NCBI GenBank assembly: GCA_947588955.1 | Contig: CANPYX010000020.1 | Location: 1-43,284, forward strand | DNA: 43,284 bases | Origin: an uncultured Oscillospiraceae bacterium | GTDB taxonomy: Bacteria > Bacillota > Clostridia > Oscillospirales > Oscillospiraceae | Direction: 5' to 3' | Shown here: positions 26,052 to 35,789 of the stretch, one piece after another | Layout: every line of letters starts with the position of its first letter | How positions within the stretch are numbered: the first letter of the stretch is position 1 | Program-made: the position numbers and the translations under genes | Notes under the pieces: model-generated | What the model was told of the DNA's origin: nothing | Database searches by the model: none | What the model saw: only the letters and a program-made list of their open reading frames with translations

Positions 26052-27602
26052 TTACCAGTTCCACCCAAACGGCCAGTTGAAGTCGAAGCCGCCCTGGGAC
26101 TGCTGCTGTTGCTGCTGGTCGTTAGTGGTTTCCTCCTCCTGGAGCTCGCCGAAGGTAACTGTCAGGTCCATGGACTGGCCGCTCAGGTCGGAATTCATGC
26201 GGTAAACTGTCAAGGTCTCCGTGTCGCCGGGTGCGTAGCGGCGCAGAGCCATTTTCAGCTCGTCAATGCTGGACACCGCCTTGCCGCCCACCGCGGTGAT
26301 GATGTCGTGGACCTGGACGCCCGCCTTATCCGCGGCCTCGCCCTCGTTAACCTCCACCACATAGCAGCCGGATGGAATGTTGTAATACTCGATGGCGTAG
26401 GGCTTGTAAAACTCCTCCACGTTGGTACCCTTGATACCCAGTCCCGCGCCGGTCACATACCCGTGCTCGATGAGCTGCGTGGCGATGGACACGGCGTCGT
26501 TGATGGGGATGGCGAAGCCCAGGCTCTCAATGCCCTCGTCGGCGTCGGAGTATTTCGCGGTGACTATACCGATGACCTCGCCGCGGGAGTTATAGACGGG
26601 TCCGCCGGAGTTGCCGTGGTTGACGGCGGCGTCTATCTGGAACATGTTGATGGAGGTGGTGGCGCCGGAGATGTCATCGGTGGTGGTGATCACCCGGTCC
26701 TGGGCGCTGATGTTGCCGAAGGTCGCGGTGTACTCCAGCTCGCCCAGAGGATTGCCGATTGCGCATACCCACTCGCCCACAAGCATCTTGTCGGAGTCGC
26801 CAAGCGTGACGGGCGTAAGCCCTTTGGCGTCGATCTTGATGACTGCCACGTCATTTGACTCCACGTAGCCTACGATCTGAGCGGGATAGGAGGTGCCGTC
26901 CTCCATGAGCACCGTCAGGTCCCCGCCGTATACCACGGCGTAGCTTATCACGTGGTAATTTGTGAGGATATAGCCGTCCTCGCTGATGATAAAGCCGGAG
27001 CCGGACACCGCGCGGGTGGTGGTTTGACCAAAGATGTTGTAGTTGTTAAGGGCGGTATTGACGCCCACCACCTGCTTGAGGCCCAGGTTGTATATCTGGT
27101 TTGCCGTCAGCGTTCCGGACTCGTCCGGCGCGGCCATCTGGTCATTGGCGACGGTGCTGGCCTGATTTATCACGACCTGCCTGCCGTCGCTTTCCGCGGC
27201 GTTGTGTTCAAGCATATAGTCGCACACGGCCCAGCTCGCGAGCCCCGCCACCAGCGCGCAAACCACCACAAGGCAGGCGGCCTTCAAAAATCCGTGGCTC
27301 TTCTTTTTCTTCGGCTTTTCCGGGACCTGCTGCGGCTGGTAGTTTTGCGCGCCGTAGGCGTAGCGTCCAGGGGTGTAAGCGCCCTCGCCGCTTCCCGCCG
27401 CCTCGTAGGTGGGCTCGCGCCAGGTCTCCCGCTCCTCATTGTAGGGCTGGACCGGCTGGGGGCGGCTGAAGCTGTTATTTACCGGCTCCGGCGCTTTTGG
27501 CGCCTCCGGCTCAGCTCCGGGGTCCTGCCCATATGTCTGTGGCTCCTCCGGAGATTCGGGGGTGTTCATTCCGTCTATCCTGTCGTTTTCGTCAAACAGC
27601 AT
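26052..27602 (-). CDS. htrA: HtrA/DegP-like membrane-anchored serine protease
   Basis: A 516-aa protein: a proline-rich cytosolic region (1-100), KPKKKK before a membrane helix (about 105-128), an extracellular trypsin-like domain with catalytic His217 (LTNYHV), Asp251 (SNDVAV) and Ser332 (GNSGGPV), one PDZ domain (about 390-490) and a Gln/Trp-rich tail. It degrades or refolds damaged proteins at the outer face of the membrane. AAGGAGAG precedes the ATG. It is monocistronic, with direct repeats in the promoter region that may bind a stress regulator. Confidence 0.95.
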   Translation of the reverse strand: MLFDENDRIDGMNTPESPEEPQTYGQDPGAEPEAPKAPEPVNNSFSRPQPVQPYNEERETWREPTYEAAGSGEGAYTPGRYAYGAQNYQPQQVPEKPKKKKSHGFLKAACLVVVCALVAGLASWAVCDYMLEHNAAESDGRQVVINQASTVANDQMAAPDESGTLTANQIYNLGLKQVVGVNTALNNYNIFGQTTTRAVSGSGFIISEDGYILTNYHVISYAVVYGGDLTVLMEDGTSYPAQIVGYVESNDVAVIKIDAKGLTPVTLGDSDKMLVGEWVCAIGNPLGELEYTATFGNISAQDRVITTTDDISGATTSINMFQIDAAVNHGNSGGPVYNSRGEVIGIVTAKYSDADEGIESLGFAIPINDAVSIATQLIEHGYVTGAGLGIKGTNVEEFYKPYAIEYYNIPSGCYVVEVNEGEAADKAGVQVHDIITAVGGKAVSSIDELKMALRRYAPGDTETLTVYRMNSDLSGQSMDLTVTFGELQEEETTNDQQQQQQSQGGFDFNWPFGWNW

Positions 27603-27639
27603 TTCGATTCTCTCCTTTTCGGGGACTTCCTCCCCTTGA

Positions 27640-27680
27640 ATGACCTAATAGTACCCCCATTTTATGACTATTTCATGACC
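27640..27680 (-). promoter_or_regulatory. htrA promoter region with three GGTCAT-type repeats
   Basis: On the minus strand GGTCAT (27675-27680), AGTCAT (27664-27669) and GGTCAT (27640-27645) share one orientation, 11 and 24 bases apart, so roughly on one face of the helix. A TACTAT (27648-27653) is a possible -10 box. The pattern resembles sites of stress or two-component regulators but fits CtsR poorly because spacing and bases differ. Confidence 0.45.
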
Positions 27681-27782
27681 AAACTAAAAATATTATTAAA
27701 ATTGGGGATTTAATTTTTGTGAATTGGGTGATACAATAGAATTTACTGTTCTGAAATAATTTTTATCTTCAAGGAGCAAATT

Positions 27783-30635
27783 ATGCGCGACAGCATTTTT
27801 ATAAAGGGCGCCAGAGAGAACAACCTGAAAAATATCGACCTGGAGCTGCCACGGGACAAGCTGGTGGTGCTGACCGGCCTCTCAGGCTCCGGCAAATCCT
27901 CCCTGGCCTTTGACACCATCTACGCCGAGGGACAGCGGCGGTACGTGGAATCCCTCTCTGCCTACGCCAGGCAGTTTTTAGGGCAGAAGGAAAAGCCCGA
28001 CGTGGACGCCATCGACGGGCTCTCCCCCGCCATATCCATCGACCAGAAGACCACCAACAACAACCCGCGCTCCACCGTTGGCACCGTCACGGAAATATAT
28101 GACTACCTGCGCCTACTCTATGCCAACATCGGCATACCCCACTGTCCCAAGTGCGGCAAGGAGATATGTCAGCAGACGGTGGACCAGATGGTGGACCAGG
28201 TGATGGCGATGCCTGAGGGCACACGCGTTATGGTCATGGCGCCGGTCATTCGCGGGCGCAAGGGCGAGCACCTGAAGGTGTTTGAGGACGCCAAAAGGTC
28301 CGGCTACGTCCGTGTCAGGGTGGACGGCGAGATGCACGACCTGGAGGACGAGATAAAGCTTGACAAGAACAAAAAGCACCGCATCGACGTGATAATCGAC
28401 CGCCTTGTGGTGCGGGAGAGCATACAGCAGCGGCTCACCGATTCCATTGAGACCGCCTGCAACCTCTCCGGCGGCATAGTCATGGTAGGTATCCCCGACG
28501 AAGAGCGGGAGGTGACCTTCTCCCAGAATTACGCCTGCGAGGACTGCGGCATATCCATTGAGGAGATGTCCCCCAGATTCTTCTCCTTCAACGCGCCCCT
28601 GGGAGCCTGCCCTGAGTGCTCCGGTCTTGGCGTCCAGCGGCAGGTGGACCCGGCGCTGATCATGCCCAACATGACCCTCTCCATTCTTGACGGGGGCATA
28701 CAGGCCTCCGGCTGGGGGAACATCAAGAACGACTCCATCGCCCTCATGTACTTCAACGCCCTCTCAAAGCGTTACCACTTCCGACTGGACACCCCCCTGC
28801 GGGACCTTCCCGACGAGGTCATAGACGTGCTTCTCTACGGCACAAAGGGCGAGGCGCTGACCCTCAACTACACCACCGACCGGGGTCACACCACCATGAC
28901 CCGCCCCTTCGAGGGCATAATCTCAAACCTGGAGCGGCGCTACCGGGAGTCCAACTCCATCTACGCCAAGTGGGACCTGGAGCAGTACATGACCGACCAC
29001 GACTGCCCCGCCTGCCATGGGAAAAGGCTCCGGCCCGAGGTCCTTGCCGTCACCGTGGGCGGGAAGAATATCGCGGAATTTTGCGAAATGTCCGTCACCG
29101 ACGCGCTGGCGTTCATAAACGGCGTCCAACCCACCCTCACCGAAAAGGAGCACATGATAGCCGACCGCATCTTCAAGGAGATACGCGACCGTCTGGGCTT
29201 TTTGGAGTCCGTTGGGCTCCAGTACCTCTCCATGTCCCGCTCCGCCGGCACTCTCTCCGGCGGCGAGAGCCAGCGTATACGCCTTGCGACGCAGATAGGC
29301 TCGTCACTCATGGGCGTTTTGTATATCCTTGACGAGCCCTCCATCGGGCTCCACCAGCGGGACAACGCCAAGCTCATCGCCACCCTTGAGCGTCTGCGTG
29401 ACCTGGGCAACACCCTTTTGGTTGTGGAGCACGACGAGGACACCATGCTTGCCGCCGACTACATTGTGGACATTGGCCCCGGCGCCGGTATCCACGGCGG
29501 CGAGGTGGTCTTTGCCGGCACGCCGGAGGAGATAAAAAAGAGCGAAAACTCCATCACCGGTCAGTACCTCTCCGGCAGGAAATTCATACCCATCCCCAAA
29601 AATCACCGCAAGGGCACGGGTAAATTCCTGAGGATAACGGGCGCCGCTGAAAACAACCTCAAGGGCATAGACGTGGAGATACCCCTGGGCACCATGACCT
29701 GCGTCACCGGAGTCTCCGGCTCCGGCAAGTCCAGCCTTGTAACCGAGGTGCTCTATAAGACCCTGGCGGCGGAGCTGAACCGGGCGCGCATCCGTCCGGG
29801 CAAGCACACGGGCATCTTCGGTCTTGAACAGCTTGACAAGGTCATCGACATCGACCAATCCCCCATCGGCAGGTCCCCCAGGTCAAACCCCGCCACCTAC
29901 ACCGGCGTATTCAACGACATCCGCGCCCTTTTCGCCCAGACCTCCGACGCCCGCGCCAGGGGCTACGGCGCCGGCAGATTCAGCTTCAACGTCAAGGGCG
30001 GCAGGTGCGAGGCGTGCCAGGGCGACGGGCTCATAAAGATAGAGATGCACTTCCTGCCGGACATCTACGTCCCCTGTGAGGTGTGCAAGGGCAAGCGCTA
30101 CAACCGGGAGACGCTGGAGGTGCGCTACAAGGACAGGAACATCAGCGAGGTCCTGGACATGACCGTGGACGAGGCAGTGGAGTTTTTCGAGAACGTCCCA
30201 AAAATCGCCGACCGTCTCCGAACCCTCCAGGATGTGGGACTGGGGTATATAAAGCTCGGTCAGCCCAGCACCACCCTCTCCGGCGGCGAGGCGCAGCGTG
30301 TAAAGCTGGCGACGGAGCTTTCAAAGCGTTCCACCGGCGCCACCTTCTACGTGCTGGACGAGCCCACCACGGGCCTCCACACCGACGACGTGCGCAAGCT
30401 GGTGGACGTGCTCAACCGCCTTGTGGACGCGGGCAACACCGTGGTCGTCATCGAGCACAACCTGGACGTCATCAAGGTCGCGGACCACATCATTGACCTT
30501 GGTCCCGAAGGCGGCGACGGCGGCGGCGAGGTCGTCTTCACCGGCACCCCGGAGGAGTGCTCCCGCTGTGAGAAGAGCTACACCGGGCAGGTTTTGCAAA
30601 CCTACTACGACACCCATCCGGGTCAAAGGATATAA
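27783..30635 (+). CDS. uvrA: excinuclease ABC subunit A
   Basis: The 950-aa damage-recognition ATPase of nucleotide excision repair. Two ABC modules are seen: Walker [14 protein letters not shown] near residue 31 and [10 protein letters not shown] near 645, signatures [12 protein letters not shown] near 494 and [12 protein letters not shown] near 833. Zinc sites are CEDC/CPEC and CEAC/CEVC. The length is normal. AAGGAG precedes the ATG. No clear LexA box is visible upstream, and uvrB and uvrC are not adjacent. Confidence 0.98.
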   Translation: MRDSIFIKGARENNLKNIDLELPRDKLVVLTGLSGSGKSSLAFDTIYAEGQRRYVESLSAYARQFLGQKEKPDVDAIDGLSPAISIDQKTTNNNPRSTVGTVTEIYDYLRLLYANIGIPHCPKCGKEICQQTVDQMVDQVMAMPEGTRVMVMAPVIRGRKGEHLKVFEDAKRSGYVRVRVDGEMHDLEDEIKLDKNKKHRIDVIIDRLVVRESIQQRLTDSIETACNLSGGIVMVGIPDEEREVTFSQNYACEDCGISIEEMSPRFFSFNAPLGACPECSGLGVQRQVDPALIMPNMTLSILDGGIQASGWGNIKNDSIALMYFNALSKRYHFRLDTPLRDLPDEVIDVLLYGTKGEALTLNYTTDRGHTTMTRPFEGIISNLERRYRESNSIYAKWDLEQYMTDHDCPACHGKRLRPEVLAVTVGGKNIAEFCEMSVTDALAFINGVQPTLTEKEHMIADRIFKEIRDRLGFLESVGLQYLSMSRSAGTLSGGESQRIRLATQIGSSLMGVLYILDEPSIGLHQRDNAKLIATLERLRDLGNTLLVVEHDEDTMLAADYIVDIGPGAGIHGGEVVFAGTPEEIKKSENSITGQYLSGRKFIPIPKNHRKGTGKFLRITGAAENNLKGIDVEIPLGTMTCVTGVSGSGKSSLVTEVLYKTLAAELNRARIRPGKHTGIFGLEQLDKVIDIDQSPIGRSPRSNPATYTGVFNDIRALFAQTSDARARGYGAGRFSFNVKGGRCEACQGDGLIKIEMHFLPDIYVPCEVCKGKRYNRETLEVRYKDRNISEVLDMTVDEAVEFFENVPKIADRLRTLQDVGLGYIKLGQPSTTLSGGEAQRVKLATELSKRSTGATFYVLDEPTTGLHTDDVRKLVDVLNRLVDAGNTVVVIEHNLDVIKVADHIIDLGPEGGDGGGEVVFTGTPEECSRCEKSYTGQVLQTYYDTHPGQRI

Positions 30636-30645
30636 AATCATCACA

Positions 30646-30711
30646 CCGCGGCGCGGGGACTTGAAAGCACCCGCGCCGCGGCTTGACATTTCCCTCATTT
30701 CGGGATACACT
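30646..30711 (+). promoter_or_regulatory. uvrA 3' hairpin abutting the promoter of the next gene
   Basis: A perfect 12-bp stem CCGCGGCGCGGG (30646-30657) and CCCGCGCCGCGG (30670-30681) follows uvrA but lacks a T-run. One base later TTGACA (30683-30688), 17 bases and TACACT (30706-30711) form a promoter for the MATE gene at 30742. Termination here may be factor-dependent or partial. Confidence 0.6.
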
Positions 30712-30741
30712 GTCTCCCGAATCTTATGTTTGAGGCGTTTT

Positions 30742-32073
30742 ATGCGAATAAGGCTCTCCGACCACTTCACATATTCCGGGCTTCTTCGGTTCACCCTGCC
30801 CAGTATGGCGATGATGCTGTTCACCTCCGTATACGTGGTGGTGGACGGATTTTTTGTGTCCAATTTCGTGGGTAAGGAGGCGCTGGCGGGAGTCAATTTC
30901 ATCTATCCCTTTTTGATGATCCTCGGCACCGTCGGCTTCCTCTTCGGCACCGGCGGCGGTGCGCTGGTTGCGATAACCCTGGGCGAGGGGGACCCGAAAA
31001 GGGCAAACGAGCTGTTCTCCCTCTTTGTGTACGTTTCCCTGGCGCTGGGCGCAGCGTTCACCGTTCTTGGCTTCATAATGCTCCGCCCCGTGGCGGTTTG
31101 GATGGGCGCCGAGGGAAAAATGCTGGAGGATGCCCTCACCTACGGCCGCTGGTTTTTGATGTCCATGCCGCTATTTATAGTCGAGCACGAGTTTGAAAGC
31201 TTCACCGTCACCGCGGAAAAGCCCAGGCTTGGACTTATTTTCAATCTTGCCGCCGGCATGACAAACATTGTCCTTGACTCTGTGCTCGTGGGCATCCTCC
31301 GCATGGGTATCGACGGAGCGGCGGTGGCGACGGCACTGTGCCAAATGGTGGGCGGTGCGGGACCGCTAATATATTTCTCCCGCAAAAACTCAAGCCTTCT
31401 GCGCCTCGGACGCACACACTGGGACGGCAAAGCTCTTATCAGGTGCGTCGGCAACGGCTCCAGTGAGCTTATGAGCAACATCTCCATGTCCCTGGTGGGT
31501 ATTCTTTACAACATACAACTTCTGCGCATAGCCGGTGAGGACGGCGTGGCGGCATACGGGACGATCATGTATGTGAACATGGTGTTCATCGCCGTATTCA
31601 TCGGCTACTCCATAGGCTCCGCGCCGGTCATAGGCTACCACCACGGGGCCGGCGACAGAGTGGAGCTTAAGTCGCTTCTGAAAAAGAGCCTGGTAATACT
31701 CGGCGTCATGTCAGTGGCGATGCTTGTGTTCGGCGAAACCATGTCCGTGCCCGTGGCGAGGATATTTGTCGGCTACGATAACACGCTCATGGAGATGACG
31801 CGGGACGGCTTCCGCCTGTACTCCACCATGTTCCTCTTTTCCGGCTATGCCATATTCGGCTCGTCCCTCTTTACCGCCCTGGGCGACGGCGTGACCTCCG
31901 CTGTCATATCCGGGCTTCGCACGATGGTGTTTGAAACCGCTTCGGTTCTGCTACTCCCGTTGGCGCTGGGTCTTTCCGGCATATGGCTCTCCGCGCCCCT
32001 CGCCGAGGCGATGAGTGTGGTCCTGTCCGTGTTCTTCCTGGTCAAAAAAAGGGATAAATACGGATATTTCTGA
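30742..32073 (+). CDS. MATE family efflux transporter
   Basis: A 443-aa protein with about 12 membrane segments of the MATE/NorM-DinF type, starting LLRFTLPSMAMMLFTSVYVVVDGFFVS. The ATG at 30742 lies about 30 bases after the promoter; a longer ORF start lies inside uvrA. It is only distantly like the MATE protein at 15831-17165, so the two are not recent duplicates. The substrate is unknown. No terminator is evident in the 86 bases before the convergent gene. Confidence 0.87.
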   Translation: MRIRLSDHFTYSGLLRFTLPSMAMMLFTSVYVVVDGFFVSNFVGKEALAGVNFIYPFLMILGTVGFLFGTGGGALVAITLGEGDPKRANELFSLFVYVSLALGAAFTVLGFIMLRPVAVWMGAEGKMLEDALTYGRWFLMSMPLFIVEHEFESFTVTAEKPRLGLIFNLAAGMTNIVLDSVLVGILRMGIDGAAVATALCQMVGGAGPLIYFSRKNSSLLRLGRTHWDGKALIRCVGNGSSELMSNISMSLVGILYNIQLLRIAGEDGVAAYGTIMYVNMVFIAVFIGYSIGSAPVIGYHHGAGDRVELKSLLKKSLVILGVMSVAMLVFGETMSVPVARIFVGYDNTLMEMTRDGFRLYSTMFLFSGYAIFGSSLFTALGDGVTSAVISGLRTMVFETASVLLLPLALGLSGIWLSAPLAEAMSVVLSVFFLVKKRDKYGYF

Positions 32074-32159
32074 CGCTCACGCCTGCCGGTCGGAGTCTTA
32101 GGAGACAATACATTATTGCGCCGAGTTTTCGCGCCTATCAAAGCATTTGTCCACTTCGG

Positions 32160-33266
32160 TCATACTAACACCGTCAGCAAAAGCAGAGCTGCCAGGAATA
32201 ATACGTTCCACAGTGTAAATACGCCCAGGTATTTCCCCTTGAGCTCCGGGGAGCGGCGGGCTACCTGTTTGTAGGATATGAGGCTCGCCATTGACGCTAT
32301 GAGCGTCCCAAGCCCGCCGATATTCACGCCAACGAGCAGGTCCCTCCAGTCGGTGGTGAAGCCCCCCAACAAAAGCGCCGCGGGGACGTTGCTGATGACC
32401 TGCGAAAGCCCCGCCGACACCCCCAGTACATGCCCGTCGAGCACAGAAAGCACGGCGTTTTTGAAGGGCTCAAAGCGTCCCATGTTGCCGATGAACACGA
32501 AAAACGCCAGGAACGTGGCAAGGAGGCTGTAATCCACCCGCAGGAGCAGCCTCCAATTTTTCACCGCCACGGCTATGACCACCGCCGGCAGGAGCACCCA
32601 GATGCTCACAAGCTTTGCCACGGCCAGGACGCAGAGGACAAAAAGCGCCCCGAAATACGCAAGGTCAAAGCGCTTTATCTCAGGCCCTCTACCCTCAAGC
32701 TCCACCCTTACCGGCAAATTCCTCACCGTCAGCGTGGACAGCGCCAAGAGGACGGCGGACAAGGCGGCGTAGGGCGCGACGGTGGCAACAAACTCCCCAA
32801 GTCCCATTCCGGATACTGAGTAGATATATAGGTTCTGCGGGTTGCCTATGGGCGTGAGCATACTGCCCAGATTTGCGGCGACGGTCATTAAGGTCACTGT
32901 GAGGCACATGGAGTCCGTTCGCCCCTCCATGTCGAATATCATTATCGCCAGCGGCACAAAGGTTATCAGCGCCACGTCGTTTGTGATGAGCATGGAGCTC
33001 ATAAAGCACAGGGCAATGAGCGTCAGCGTCAGTCCCCGCCGGTTTTTCAGCCTGCGGAGCAGTCCCTCGGCGAGCCGTCGGAAAAGCCCCAGCTCCCGCA
33101 GTCCTGCCATAACCGCCATAAGGCAGAAAAGCACAACGAGGGTGTCCCAGTTTATGTAGTCAAAATAGCCCCTGTCCGGCGGCACGAGGAAGCACGACGC
33201 TATGGCAAGCAGCGCCGCGGCGCAAAGCACCGTCTCGTCCGCGAAAAGCTTGAGAATTTTCTTCAT
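32160..33266 (-). CDS. ArsB/CitMHS-type anion permease
   Basis: A 368-aa membrane protein with about 10 hydrophobic segments and the two ion-transporter-superfamily hairpin motifs: SMLITNDVALITFVPL with GSMLTPIGNPQNLYIY in the first half, and VISNVPAALLLGGF in the second. Such proteins move carboxylates, sulfate, arsenite or act as Na+/H+ antiporters; the substrate is not resolvable by eye. It starts three bases after the hydrolase-DUF3237 gene, the last of a three-gene operon. Confidence 0.85.
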   Translation of the reverse strand: MKKILKLFADETVLCAAALLAIASCFLVPPDRGYFDYINWDTLVVLFCLMAVMAGLRELGLFRRLAEGLLRRLKNRRGLTLTLIALCFMSSMLITNDVALITFVPLAIMIFDMEGRTDSMCLTVTLMTVAANLGSMLTPIGNPQNLYIYSVSGMGLGEFVATVAPYAALSAVLLALSTLTVRNLPVRVELEGRGPEIKRFDLAYFGALFVLCVLAVAKLVSIWVLLPAVVIAVAVKNWRLLLRVDYSLLATFLAFFVFIGNMGRFEPFKNAVLSVLDGHVLGVSAGLSQVISNVPAALLLGGFTTDWRDLLVGVNIGGLGTLIASMASLISYKQVARRSPELKGKYLGVFTLWNVLFLAALLLLTVLV

Positions 33267-33269
33267 TAT

Positions 33270-34439
33270 TTACTCCGTTTTAACGAATATACGCACCATG
33301 AGACCCTTTTTCCGAGGCTCCACCGCCGTGGCGGCGTCTGCGGTATTGAGGAAATTAAGCGCGGCGCTGTCGGTGAGGAGCGTAGGCTCCCACCCCCCGC
33401 CGGTGTCCTCGTTTACCACGTGTATCCTGCACGCTTCTCCCGTGTAGTCTGTGCCGGAGATGCCGTACTCCGCTCTGAAATAATGCCCACGGCACACGCG
33501 TCGGGTCTGCACGTCCTTCGCCCCCGGAAGCACCGCGCCCCTGAACCAGGGGGTTTCGGTCTTCCCGGTGAAAGGCAATATCCTCGTCCTCTCCACGGGC
33601 GTCCAGCTAAAGCCCTGCCTTTCCGAAAGCTCCACGTCCACCTCCAGAACCATGCCGAAGCCCTCAAGAAACAGCCGCACGGCGTCAAGGGCTATCCCGT
33701 CGGCGCGCCTGTCAAAGCCGTGCGCGGCGCCCTCTATCATCACAAGCTGGCACCTGCGCGGCGCCGTGGAGTTGTAGGCCTCCACAGCGTCCACGGCATA
33801 GCGCGGCGCCACGATGCCGTCGCTGTCGCCGTGAACTATCAGCACAGGTCCGGTGTATCTGCTTATCTCCTTCATCACGTCCATATCCCGCACCGTGAGC
33901 GGGTAAAGGCGCCCCAGCGTAATTGGTCCGCCGGTTATCCTCTCCGGCGGGTCCGAGGGGTCGAACCTATAAAACATCATCTTCCCCGCTCTGGCGTCGT
34001 CTGGTATGCACAGCGCCGGATAAAAGAGCACCAGCCGCTCCACCTCTCTCCCCAGCTTTGCCGCGGCAAGGGCGCTCACAAGTCCGCCCTGGCTGCAGCC
34101 CATCAGCGTGACTCTGCCGGGGTCGTTCCCCTGCACGTTCCTTGCGAAGCCGATGACCGCAAGCAGGTCCTCCACCTCAGTGAGGACGGTCATGTCCTCC
34201 GTCCTCCCGTCGCTGTGTCCCGCCACGCACCCGCCGCAGAAGTCAAAGCAGTAAGCGGCATAGCCCCACTCCGCAAGCCTCGCGGCATAGCCTCTGGTGG
34301 TAAAATAGTTGGCGAGAAAGCCGTGGCTCACAACGGCGATTGGCAGTCTCTCCCCCTCGCCCCGGTATTCAATGCCGCGTATTGTGAGCTCCCCGCGGCG
34401 GCACTCAAATTCCCTCGCTGTCACATTTACGTTCTTCAT
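33270..34439 (-). CDS. alpha/beta hydrolase fused to a DUF3237-like domain
   Basis: A 389-aa two-domain protein. Residues 1-250 are an alpha/beta hydrolase with nucleophile Ser116 (LMGCSQGGL), Asp in HGDSDGIV and His in EGAAHGFDRR. Residues about 262-389 form a beta-rich domain like DUF3237 (TPWFRGAVLPGAKDVQ, YGISGTDYTGEACRIHVVNE, DSAALNFLNTA). The reading frame is continuous, so this is a real fusion. It sits four bases after the cysteine desulfidase gene and three before the permease. The substrate is unknown. Confidence 0.83.
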   Translation of the reverse strand: MKNVNVTAREFECRRGELTIRGIEYRGEGERLPIAVVSHGFLANYFTTRGYAARLAEWGYAAYCFDFCGGCVAGHSDGRTEDMTVLTEVEDLLAVIGFARNVQGNDPGRVTLMGCSQGGLVSALAAAKLGREVERLVLFYPALCIPDDARAGKMMFYRFDPSDPPERITGGPITLGRLYPLTVRDMDVMKEISRYTGPVLIVHGDSDGIVAPRYAVDAVEAYNSTAPRRCQLVMIEGAAHGFDRRADGIALDAVRLFLEGFGMVLEVDVELSERQGFSWTPVERTRILPFTGKTETPWFRGAVLPGAKDVQTRRVCRGHYFRAEYGISGTDYTGEACRIHVVNEDTGGGWEPTLLTDSAALNFLNTADAATAVEPRKKGLMVRIFVKTE

Positions 34440-34443
34440 ACGA

Positions 34444-35721
34444 TTACTCCCCGCCCATCATAAGGCGAAAAATCTCATTGTCCGTCTCCCGCATACCCTC
34501 GCGGGCAAGGCGGCTCACGGCGTCGATGGTGTTCTCCACGCCCTTTATGACGATCCCGTCGCCGCCCACGAACTCGCTCCCCTGCCGGTTCATGCTCCAG
34601 CCCAGGAGCCCCGCCTCCACAGCGGAGGCGATCTTCGCGGCGCAGCTCGCCTTTGCCCCGTCGCAGATCATGCCGGAGTTTATGGCGAGAGCGTTCACCA
34701 CCGTGTGGGCTATCTCCTCGTATCCGCCGCCGTAGAGGAAGCATATCCCCGCCCCGGCCCCCGCTCCGGCGCTGGTGGCGCCGCAGTAGGCGGAAAGGGC
34801 GCCGATGCCGTCCTTCAGGTGTACCGTCACAAGGTTGGAAACCAAAAGCGCCCGCAGGAGCGTGTCCTGGGACACGCCCAGGTCATTTGCGTAGACTATC
34901 ACCGGCACGCTGGCGGTTATGCCCTGGTTGCCGGAGCCGGAGTTTATTATCACCGGCAGCTCACACCCGCTCATCCGCGCGTCCGACCCCGCGGCGGCGT
35001 AGGCCTTTGCCCGGTTCCAGACGGTAGAGCCGTAGGAGCTGAGCAGTATCCTCCCGATCTCCGCGCCCCAGCCGCCCCGCAGTCCCTCCCTGGCGATGGC
35101 CATGTTTAGCTCCATCTGCCTTGAAAGCACGGGCCGCACCTCCTCCAGGTCCACACCGTGGGCGTACTCCACAATGTCCCGAACGGTGAGAAGCTCCCGT
35201 CTCCCCGTAGGTCTTGCCGGCTCTCCGGAATATGGCGCGTCCACCAGAACCGCGCCGTTTTTCTCCACCCGCACCACGTTCGTGTGGTGCCCTGTTATCC
35301 GCACAAGCGCCGTATCCTCTCCGGCGGCAAGGCGTACCTGGATGTCAAATGGGCAGGGCGAATCGGACCTACTCACCGCGACGGGAACGCTCTCCAAAAA
35401 TCCGTCAAGCCTCGCAAGCTCCGCCTGCGTAACGCCCGACAGCACCTCCAGCTCCCGGTCCGGGTCCCCGCAGACGATCCCGGCGGCGACGGCGGCTCCC
35501 AGCCCCCTCCTGCCGCCGGTGTGTGGGACTATCACGCTTTTAACGTTCTTTATGATGTTGCCGGAGACGGCGAGCTCCACCCTCTCCGGCGCTCTCCCCA
35601 GCTCCCTCCGGGCTAACGCTCCCGCGTAAGCCACGGCGATAGGCTCGGTACACCCCATGGCGGGGACAAGCTGTTCCTTCAAAATCCGCGTGTACTCTCT
35701 CCAAAGCGCGCTTTTCTCCAC
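34444..35721 (-). CDS. L-cysteine desulfidase / UPF0597 family (CyuA-like)
   Basis: A 425-aa enzyme related to serine dehydratase alpha chains and to CyuA, which breaks L-cysteine into pyruvate, ammonia and sulfide with an iron-sulfur cluster. Conserved cysteines lie in VPAMGCTEP, MSGCELPV, SAYCGATSAG and GMICDGAKASCAAK, with the family block IINSGSGNQGITASVPV. The start is GTG at 35721. It lies only 27 bases past a strong terminator, leaving no room for a normal promoter, and heads an operon with the hydrolase fusion and the permease. Confidence 0.86.
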   Translation of the reverse strand: MEKSALWREYTRILKEQLVPAMGCTEPIAVAYAGALARRELGRAPERVELAVSGNIIKNVKSVIVPHTGGRRGLGAAVAAGIVCGDPDRELEVLSGVTQAELARLDGFLESVPVAVSRSDSPCPFDIQVRLAAGEDTALVRITGHHTNVVRVEKNGAVLVDAPYSGEPARPTGRRELLTVRDIVEYAHGVDLEEVRPVLSRQMELNMAIAREGLRGGWGAEIGRILLSSYGSTVWNRAKAYAAAGSDARMSGCELPVIINSGSGNQGITASVPVIVYANDLGVSQDTLLRALLVSNLVTVHLKDGIGALSAYCGATSAGAGAGAGICFLYGGGYEEIAHTVVNALAINSGMICDGAKASCAAKIASAVEAGLLGWSMNRQGSEFVGGDGIVIKGVENTIDAVSRLAREGMRETDNEIFRLMMGGE

Positions 35722-35748
35722 TTTCTCACCCGTTCCTCTCCGTCATGT

Positions 35749-35783
35749 CCAAAAAGTGCCCGGAGCGTCCGGGCACTTTTTGG
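35749..35783 (-). terminator. strong terminator after the transaldolase-like gene
   Basis: A perfect 16-bp stem (35749-35764 with 35768-35783) with loop CGC on the minus strand; the descending arm ends CACTTTTTGG, so the T-run is part of the stem. It closes the pentose operon six bases past the aldolase stop. Confidence 0.88.
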
Positions 35784-35789
35784 AATTTC

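Noticed and set aside
25802-26080. 88-codon ORFs on both strands inside repeat copy 1
   Set aside because: They arise from the palindromic repeat; the palindromes give open frames on both strands.
27660-27682. CtsR heat-shock operator upstream of htrA
   Set aside because: CtsR sites have GGTCAAA heptads with a 3-base spacer; here the heptads end differently and the period is 11, with a distant third copy.
30421-30741. N-terminal extension of the MATE protein into uvrA
   Set aside because: The extension overlaps uvrA, a terminator-like hairpin and a promoter, and is not MATE-like; the start at 30742 fits the family.
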